The position numbers were made by a program, and so were the translations under genes. The notes beneath the pieces are model-generated. The model was not told where the DNA came from. It searched no databases and saw only the letters and a program-made list of their open reading frames with translations. A stretch of 24,214 bases of DNA, from positions 1,401,145 through 1,425,358 of the forward strand of contig BFEA01000027.1 in the NCBI GenBank assembly GCA_003427395.1. Reading direction: 5' to 3'. The stretch's first letter is position 1; every line of letters starts with the position of its first letter. Source of the DNA: Chara braunii (Eukaryota > Streptophyta > Charophyceae > Charales > Characeae). This document shows, piece by piece, positions 18,521 to 24,214 of this stretch.

Positions 18521-18617
18521 TTCCAATCATGTACTAAATAGGAAAATCGAACTGACCAATTCGGTTTGATGATTGTCCAATCGAATTTTCGTTTGTCCAA
18601 ATCGCTTCACCTTGATC

Positions 18618-18640
18618 CTAACTTACCTGGTCAAAGGAGT
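18618..18640 (-). repeat. Right terminal inverted repeat
   Basis: Exact inverse of the left end (17224-17246). Confidence 0.92.
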
Positions 18641-18688
18641 ATATGCCGGTAACCCGTAGGCAGAGAGGGAGAAGAAGATAAATGAGGG

Positions 18689-18754
18689 TTCTTATAATTT
18701 TCTAGTTTTCTTTCTTTTTGTTCTTATAATTTTTTGAAAGTTTTCTTATAATTT
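18689..18754. repeat. TTCTTATAATTT repeats
   Basis: The 12-mer starts at 18689, 18721 and 18743, in a T-rich patch just outside the inverted-repeat element. Confidence 0.75.
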
Positions 18755-18773
18755 CTAACTTATTCATTTGATT

Positions 18774-18845
18774 GGATCAATCAGGGTTTGAACTCATGTG
18801 ATCTGTTCACTATGCATGTGTGTACCATTCAACCACCTGGGCTGG
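18774..18845 (-). other. Weak tRNA-like sequence
   Basis: On the minus strand, a box A-like GGTGGTTGAATGGT is followed at tRNA spacing by a box B-like GAGTTCAAACCC (18784-18795). The T-stem and anticodon stem pair poorly, so a functional tRNA is unlikely. It may be an old tRNA pseudogene or SINE head. Confidence 0.25.
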
Positions 18846-18982
18846 ATTCATCGCTACAATGTACATTGTTTCCGGTCCATACTACCAGAACGATTCGGCG
18901 GGAAACTCCCTTTTCTTATTGTCGCATTCTGCTCGGTTATAAAACGGGAACGGAAAGGGAAAAAGAAAAGGCATTCAATGGA

Positions 18983-18998
18983 GAAACATAGAGGTGGA
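18983..18998 (+). repeat. Target-site duplication, 5' copy
   Basis: GAAACATAGAGGTGGA ends exactly one base before the U6 start. 14 of 16 bases match 19107-19122. Confidence 0.85.
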
Positions 18999-19106
18999 GT
19001 TCTTCGGGCCATCCGTTAAAACTGGAAGGATCAGAGAAGATAGAATAGCATGGCCCCTGAGCAAGGATGACACGCATAAATCGAGAAATTAAAAAAAAAA
19101 AAAAAA
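18999..19106 (+). pseudogene. U6 snRNA retropseudogene with poly(A) tail
   Basis: U6 is the spliceosomal RNA that pairs with U4 and U2 and forms the catalytic core. This copy has a shortened 5' stem-loop (GTTCTTCGGGCCATCCG), then CAGAGAAGAT, TAGCATGGCCCCTG, GCAAGGATGACACGCA and AAATCGAGAAAT. The ACAGAGA box lacks its first A (TCAGAGA), and there is a 3-nt insertion (AGA) after GAAGAT. The normal 3' end (GGTCC, then oligo-T) is missing and replaced by 16 As (19091-19106). Flanking 16-bp near-identical repeats start exactly at the U6 5' base and the tail end. This is the signature of LINE-type target-primed insertion, so the copy is a processed pseudogene, not a working U6 gene. Confidence 0.93.
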
Positions 19107-19122
19107 GAAACATTAAGGTGGA
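19107..19122 (+). repeat. Target-site duplication, 3' copy
   Basis: GAAACATTAAGGTGGA follows the poly(A) tail directly. Confidence 0.85.
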
Positions 19123-19742
19123 TAAGGAAGGACGGGGATCCGGAAGAGAGAGGGATATATACCGATAAAAAACGAGGGAGGATTTATTTATTTATTTATT
19201 AGGACTTTTTTTTTAACTCTGCTGTTTCGGGGACGATTTCTTAGAAGGGGCGACCGCGGAGAAACGCCGAAGGCCGAGTGTAAAAAGAGGGATCCGAGGC
19301 GTCTCCGAGGTTCCTAGACTACCGTCTTCCCTGGAACACAAGGCACCCTCACTTTGATTGTATTGGACTGGAAATGTAGCTTGTATATACATTAATTAAT
19401 TAATAATTAAGGTTCGCTGTGTTCGGGGGAAGACGGTCGCCCCTTGTCGGCAAGTGCCCCAAGAGGTAATTGCAAAAGAAAAGAGGCCGGAGTATTTCTT
19501 GAAGAAGACGAGCAAGGAGTTTGAGCAAAGAGGGAGAGAGAGTATTCCATGATTGCATAGAGAAGCAGAAAGCAGGCAAGGAAAGGGTCAAGACGGAAAA
19601 GCGGAGAAAAAGAGAGAGGGTGGGGGGGGGGAGGGGAGGACAACTCAAGAGAATTGGCGGAAGACAGGGAAGAAGGCGTAAGAGTGTATAGGTAGAAAGG
19701 AATGGTGGCCATGAAACAGGTCTGATAGAGAAGGGGGAGAGG
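19123..19742. other. Stretch without recognised gene
   Basis: Holds an (ATTT)n run at 19182-19200, an (ATTA)n run near 19391-19408, and a G/A-rich segment from about 19480 to 19740 including a G-run near 19622-19630. I see no gene. Confidence 0.5.
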
Positions 19743-19775
19743 TCTTATACACATCTAGATGTGTATAAGAGACAG
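19743..19775. other. Nextera/Tn5 mosaic-end junction adapter remnant (sequencing artefact)
   Basis: 19757-19775 is AGATGTGTATAAGAGACAG, the complete 19-bp Tn5 mosaic end used in Nextera libraries. 19743-19756 is TCTTATACACATCT, the last 14 bases of the inverted mosaic end. Head-to-head mosaic ends are the circularisation junction of Nextera mate-pair libraries. This is library sequence, not genome. Confidence 0.96.
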
Positions 19776-20366
19776 GGATAGGACCATTGGAGCACCCAGC
19801 ATGGGCTCCCCCCTCCCCTTTTTTTTTTTTTTTGAAACTTCATATACGGGAAACCTACATAGCGAGGTGATAAGAGCATCCCCGGTAAGTAGGTCCCAGC
19901 GTTGAAGGCTCCATCTATTGGCGGGGAGCTGCACCTGCTGGAAAACAGGTCCGACGTCCCAGTACAATGCTGTGAATGAATCTGCGGAAATCGGGTCCAG
20001 CGTCCCTGCAGAGATGTGTTGATAACTCCATCTACCTATGTATGCATGTTAAACAATATATGTCAGATCATGTGGGAACCCTATTCAGCTGATCAACAGT
20101 ATCTCAAAAACAAACTGAGTCATCGAGCCCAATCTACTGAGGCCTGACTGACTATCAATTACAGTCCATCTACTTACAGGATTATGCAGGGTCTATTATT
20201 GACAGTAGCCTTGTGCTGCATGAGATGCAGTTGAATGTGTTCCTAGTTGTGCTGCTTGTCCCATAATGGCACGTAATGAGTGGGATATGGTGACTTGAGC
20301 CCCTTACACCTGTCCTCCATCCAAGCACACCGATAAACCCATTTAACACATTATCTCTATGGACAC
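19776..20366. other. Stretch without recognised gene
   Basis: Contains a C-rich patch followed by T16 near 19807-19834 and otherwise ordinary sequence. Because of the adapter on its left edge, contiguity with the preceding sequence is doubtful. Confidence 0.5.
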
Positions 20367-20439
20367 CCCTTGTTCCCACCCTCCCGTACAAGTCGATTCG
20401 CATGGGGTGGCCTCAGCCGTCCCTTGTTCCCACCCTCCC
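20367..20439. repeat. Pair of exact 19-bp direct repeats
   Basis: CCCTTGTTCCCACCCTCCC at 20367-20385 and 20421-20439, 54 bp apart. Confidence 0.85.
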
Positions 20440-20984
20440 ATTAACCCATGTCATTGTGTCTTCACAATGTCGCCTTGTCGTTGTATTGTCATTCACAGGT
20501 ACTGTCTGAGTCTGCCTTCACTACTCTGGCAACCTTCCAGCTGTGAGGAACAATCTGTTGTCCGAGAATTGATGCATAGTGGGGGCTAGGTGCACCTTCT
20601 ATCACCGGGGAGTAATCCCCTCTGCTGCACCACCCGTGGGAAGTCCCTGCTTGGCCGGCCTTCTGCGGTGGGATTGGGAAGCGGGTGTGGTTGGAAAGGG
20701 AGGGGAGGGAGGGTAGTAGGGCAGGAATGAGGGAGGGTTAGGGGGAGGGATTGGAAAGGTCCAAGAGAGAAAGCGGGTTAGGAACTGTGAGGGGGGATAT
20801 CAGGTCGGGAGAAGGACGAAGTTGGTCGGTTGGAATGGGAACTGAAAGTGGCTTCTTGGTAATCGTTCCCATTGTGGTTCCGTCACCATCCACTGTTTCC
20901 ATCGCAGCTGGTTATCATGATCCAATTCGCAGAGTTTTTCTGCACTGTGCACCCAGATAGCGAAAGTTATCCGAGAGTTCATTC

Positions 20985-22715
20985 CCTTTGTTTATATCTG
21001 ACTCCTTCCGCAACATATTTCTGAGCTCTTGCCAAGCCTCATGTGTATTGCCAATGATTGTTTCTAGAATTGAGGCCCGAGCCTCCATGAAACCATATGT
21101 ATTATGCCTGACAGTGTGCTCATGCGCACATCTCATTCGCACGCAACCATTAGCGTTGGTAGTCTTGTTACTGCCAGCAGGTCAAGACTAAATGGTGTCC
21201 ACTTGAGGGGGCATTTCCCTCAAAAGGATGATCTTGAGGTCCCATGGGAGGTGGTTGCCGATTAGATGATGCCATGTTGCATCCCACCATTGCCAGAGCT
21301 GAGCGACCATGGTGCAGTCCACCAGGCAGTGTTCGAGCGTAGCTCATTTCTTAGGGGAGGTCCCACTGCAGTAGGTGCAGAGTGGAGACAGCACACCTCG
21401 GTCTTCCAAATTTGTTCTAGACACAATCCAGTCTGGGGTAGGTAGACACCTGTGGATAACCTGCCACTGCAGTGCCCGCAGATTTGTAGGTCGTATGGCC
21501 GCGTATGAGGCTCATCTGATTGTGTCCAGGTCTTCTTCTTTGAGAGGCGAGTCCCTTGCCCACCGCAGTTTGATCAGTTCAGATATGTGTGTCAGTTTCC
21601 TTGCTGTTTTGTACCCATCCTTTATCGTGTACTGCCATATCTGCAGTTTACGAGAGTCCCCTCTGTCCTATTCTCATTCTTGTGGGTCGAATGGCAACTG
21701 GCAGAGGGGTACAACTGGCTTATAGACGACGGATCCTTTGTCATTATCATTGATCACACATATTCTAACGAGTCCTGCAGCAGGTGTCCGATGGTCCAGG
21801 GTGTCTTGTCGGTCCAATTTGGACCATCTTTCTCCTGGGAGTCGTGGTGTGTATACCCTAAGGCTCGCCTGGGAGTCGTGGTGTGTATACCCTAAGGCTC
21901 GCCTTTTGAGGGCTAACCTCCTCTACAATATATATCACCATGGGGATCGGCCAGTCCTCTAGTCGCACCACCCAGTCCCCCGACCGTATTGTCGGACCTC
22001 TTTTGAGTTCCAACACCCATGCCAGAGGAACAACCTCTTGGATCTCTTGCAGGCCTTCTTCCGGCTTTCTAACGTGGTGCAACTTATGTCGAAGGTCCTG
22101 GACCGATAACCACGTGCCTGCGTGGATATTCCACAGATCATCCACTGTGTATATCCCTTTTCTCACCCAGGGGAACCATCTCGAGCCCATTTGCAGCGAA
22201 AAGGGATTTACCAGTATGATATAATATGAAAGGGTTCCCAATCAGGGGTTGTCTCCATATTTCGCCCATCTAAGCGGGACAGGTGTCTGGGTCAGACCTC
22301 GTTCTCTCCACAACCTCAGCATATGAGGGGTCGGCCTTGAGATCCCATTTGGCAGTGTAGGCGGGTGTACCATCCCTTCTGTTCCAAGGCGGTGGGGAGA
22401 GCGACTAGTAATTGTTACTTAGCCATTGCAGTGGATGGACTCGGTTGCTATCTATGCACTGTGGGGCCAGGGCGGAGATCTGAATGGCTGCATATGGTGC
22501 CCAGGGGATATCATTGCCTAACAACCATCTTATGAGGAACTTAAAAATCAAAGCTTTTGTTTCATTCTCCAGGTCTATTATGCCTAACCCCCCCTTGGCA
22601 TGTGGCTGTGTGATGATGTCCCATGCCACCCTCCTAATACACGTGGTGAATTCATGGTCCCCTCGCCAGAGGTAGGCGGGCGCAGCCCGTTTTAATGACC
22701 TTAACTTTAATGACG
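20985..22715 (-). pseudogene. LINE ORF2 C-terminal region, broken
   Basis: An uninterrupted frame runs from the junction to 22405 with CIRRVAWDIITQPHAKGGLG and FLIRWLLGNDIPWAPYAAIQ, followed by LAPQCIDSN. The next good frame (21858-22241) carries SVQDLRHKLHHV and SGDWVVRLEDWPIPMV. The metal-binding-like cluster reads CTYC, then a TGA stop, then LEHCLVDC and AQLWQWWDATWHHL. Unlike the plus-strand copy this one keeps both Cys of the second pair. Length from the junction to the end of similarity is about 1.7 kb, versus about 1.85 kb for the same region of the other copy. Confidence 0.8.
21834..21901. repeat. 34-bp perfect tandem duplication within the LINE
   Basis: Units 21834-21867 and 21868-21901 are identical, each starting CCTGGGAGTCGTGGTG. 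The length is not a multiple of three, so it shifts the LINE frame and extends the minus-strand ORF with a repeated YTPRLPGE-type segment. Confidence 0.95.
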
Positions 22716-23355
22716 AAGCAACCAGATGGCATAAGCAGCAGCAACCAAAGTACAAGCAGATATCGTCCATGCAAACCCCCCTGACGACCAGGTACGCGCC
22801 CTCTCGGTCACTCGCTCTCTCCCTGGTCACCCTTGTCTTCCACCCACAGCCCTTTCTCCACCAAAGACCACCACTGTACCCCACTGGCTTCTTCTTCCCC
22901 AAGCCTGGCTACGGCTGGGCATTGGCCCAGCCTCTAGCAGGGCCCACTTTCTTCCTCGCGCCCGTGTGTGCCCGAGCACCTCATTGCTAGCAGCCACAAG
23001 CGCTCATCCCAACAGCGCTACCGCATTGCACGCAAGTGCCCAAATGAACCTCGCGCTGCCCCCCCCCTCGATATAGATCAATATCTATATCGAAGGGGGG
23101 GGCTCTTTCCTATATGGAAAGTGGCCTGGCCCAAAGGCTGCCTGGGCTGGGAGGCTCGTGTGCCCAGTAGGGAGGCTCTTGTGGTCAGTAGCGTCACGTT
23201 CGGCCAAAGTGTCTACGCCCAGGCCCAATTCTGACAATGGCCTGGGACCGAGACAGTTAAGGGCGCCCAACTGCCAGGCGTGGCCTGCATTGCACTCTGT
23301 GTCGTGATAGGCTGAAAGGCCTGCTTCCACATAGAGCCTGGAAGAGCCTAGAAGG
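22716..23355 (-). repeat. Dispersed repeat family, copy B
   Basis: Minus-strand counterpart of 15790-16385, with the same ordered blocks from GGCTCTTCCAG at about 23350 down to GTTGCTGCTG near 22740. It is interrupted between GGAAAGA and TTGGGCAC by the hairpin at 23059-23102, absent from copy A. Frames overlapping it, including a 222-residue one at 23085-23753, are therefore not credible genes. Confidence 0.7.
23059..23102. repeat. C/G-capped palindrome (hairpin) inserted in copy B
   Basis: Arms: C9 plus TCGATATAGAT (23068-23078) and ATCTATATCGA (23083-23093) plus a one-base bulge and G8, around a CAAT loop. The paired stem is about 19 bp. Confidence 0.9.
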
Positions 23356-23880
23356 CTCAGAAAGACACAGTTGCTTATGTGGTGTACTGATGCTTTAAAA
23401 AAAGGGAAAAAAGTTAATAGGTCTGTTACTCTGTAGCATTCATCCACACTGGCTGTGTATCCAGCAACGTTTTTCTGAATGCCTGGGATGGACCAATTCT
23501 TTTTGGCAAAATCAGCGGAATTCCCCCGCCAGAGAGGGCCTTCAAGAGTTTTCTTCCGCCCCAACTTTCCCCCAAATTGGTTAATAGAAATACCTTCAGA
23601 CTTCAGATTTTCCCAACCCCCAAGTCGGCCACATTCACTGCTTAGCTTGTGACCGGGCCTACTGGATAACGAATGTGGCCGAAATGCAGCACCAGATTCA
23701 GGGAGAGTAGAAAGAGACCCAGAGGGCCAGACAAAACCGCCAGGTGGCCCCAAATTCTCATCCGCCAGAAGTCCCCCCCGCCTGGCTGAAGGGGCTTAGT
23801 AGTAAGCAGGCCACCTCCGGGGATGAAAAATGCTGAAGGTTCTCTTGTGGACGGAATCTACTATTCACTTTGGTTCTTCG
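23356..23880. other. Stretch without recognised gene
   Basis: A minus-strand open frame covers much of it (continuing from the repeat), but no domain is recognisable. Confidence 0.45.
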
Positions 23881-23915
23881 CCCCCTCCCTCGATATATAT
23901 ATTGATCTATAAACA
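23881..23915. repeat. Decayed second copy of the TCGATATAGAT palindrome
   Basis: TCGATATATATATTGATCTA (23889 onward) matches the inverse of the palindrome at 23059-23102 at all but one position across the left arm, loop and start of the right arm, again preceded by a C-rich cap. The far right arm has degraded. Confidence 0.65.
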
Positions 23916-24179
23916 TATAAAGGAGATTCGCGGGTTCAGCGTAGAGGTGTCGTGCCGGACCAACCATTCGTTTGGGCGAGGAAAGGGGAAGGGCACGGCG
24001 CGGCCTTTTTTTCTCGAGACGTCGGGAGCGGGAATGCGATGGGACAGAGACAAACCGACAGGACGGATGGGACAGTTCTGATGTCATGTTTTCTGGGGCT
24101 GCCCCTGAAAACGACGGACAGGGATGGTCCAAACCGGCAGGATGTGGAACAGGGCGGTTTCAATTTCGTTTTTCCTGTG

Positions 24180-24214
24180 CACACACACACACAGACACAC
24201 ACACACACACACAC
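24180..24214. repeat. (CA)n microsatellite at window end
   Basis: CA array with one AG interruption, running off the end of the window. Confidence 0.95.

Larger units (their letters stand above)
17224..18640. mobile_element. Non-autonomous DNA element with terminal inverted repeats, 1417 bp
   Basis: The left end starts ACTCCTTTGACCAGGT and the right end is its exact inverse: 17224-17246 and 18618-18640 are perfect 23-bp inverted repeats. After a 15-bp unpaired stretch on each side both ends again show ATTTGGACA, so the terminal similarity extends to about 47 bp. TTGGACA or one-base variants recur inward from the left (17264, 17409, 17511, 17571, 17613, 17634) and the inverse TGTCCAA from the right (18388, 18429, 18470, 18509, 18574, 18594). 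Paired subterminal motifs are typical of transposase-binding ends. No transposase is encoded; the longest internal frame (18013-18300) is unrecognised. No target-site duplication is clear, because the left flank is a CA/poly-C tract with an N. The superfamily cannot be assigned. Confidence 0.8.
20600..22715 (-). mobile_element. LINE (L1/Tx1-like) fragment, 5'-truncated, minus strand
   Basis: Reading leftward from about 22715: a block equivalent to the one after the RT thumb (AYLWRGDHEFTTCIRRVAWD, GGLGIIDLENETKALIFKFL), DDLWNIHAGTW near 22140, GDWVVRLEDWPIPMVIYIVEE, a Cys/His cluster near 21310-21400, and a final AWQELRNMLRKESD block near 21010-21050, then a C-rich tail. These blocks match the plus-strand LINE in order. 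The endonuclease and RT catalytic core are missing. Several stops, shifts and a 34-bp duplication break the frame. The 3' limit is approximate and no target-site duplication was found. Its 5' edge abuts the dispersed repeat copy B. Confidence 0.82.

Noticed and set aside
19407-19754. 115-residue minus-strand frame starting MCIRPLPLLYQ
   Set aside because: Its start codon lies inside the adapter remnant, and the composition reflects purine-rich DNA.
23085-23753. 222-residue minus-strand frame
   Set aside because: Its C-terminal third is the dispersed repeat also found at 15790-16385 and it ends in the inserted palindrome. No domain is recognisable.

Overview
This looks like a nuclear genome fragment from a green-lineage eukaryote. 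A charophyte alga (Chara-like) is plausible but cannot be proved from this window. Supporting signs are a degraded mitochondrial nad7 exon followed by group II-intron-like sequence, a U6 snRNA copy whose 5' end looks plant-like, two decayed non-LTR retrotransposons, long GA/TC and poly-C tracts, and almost no credible protein-coding capacity. It is also a draft assembly: there is a 204-base N gap, two single Ns beside poly-C tracts, and a sequencing-adapter remnant embedded near 19.75 kb.

Layout. 1-640: nad7 exon fragment plus a structured, intron-like segment (probable nuclear copy of mitochondrial DNA). 640-5080: non-coding sequence with simple repeats and a cluster of short perfect hairpins. 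5080-5200: a tRNA-like promoter head facing a second, inverted head. 5966-10612: plus-strand, stop-riddled LINE (endonuclease, reverse transcriptase, cysteine/histidine C-terminus) ending in C-rich sequence at the gap. 10817-14060: relatively CpG-rich stretch with one possible 190-residue ORF on the minus strand and a 132-bp imperfect palindrome. 14065-16385: direct repeats, then copy A of a dispersed repeat carrying a (GA)29 tract. 17224-18640: a 1.4-kb element with 23-bp perfect terminal inverted repeats, subterminal TTGGACA motifs pointing inward from both ends, and three internal tandem arrays. 18774-19122: a weak tRNA-like sequence, then a U6 retropseudogene with poly(A) tail and 16-bp target-site duplication. 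19743-19775: mate-pair junction adapter remnant. 20600-22715: 5'-truncated minus-strand LINE copy of the same superfamily as the first. 22716-23355: copy B of the dispersed repeat, interrupted by a poly-C/poly-G capped palindrome that recurs in decayed form near 23.88 kb. The window ends in a (CA)n tract.

How the parts relate. This is a repeat graveyard rather than a gene neighbourhood. LINE machinery of the kind seen here is the natural source of the U6 retrocopy. The 1.4-kb inverted-repeat element has no visible transposase and would have depended on one supplied in trans. No operon, defence system or intact gene set is visible, and I did not find a convincing new multi-gene system. The most interesting items are the 1.4-kb inverted-repeat element, the mobile-looking palindrome, the U6 retrocopy, the nad7 insertion and the adapter junction.
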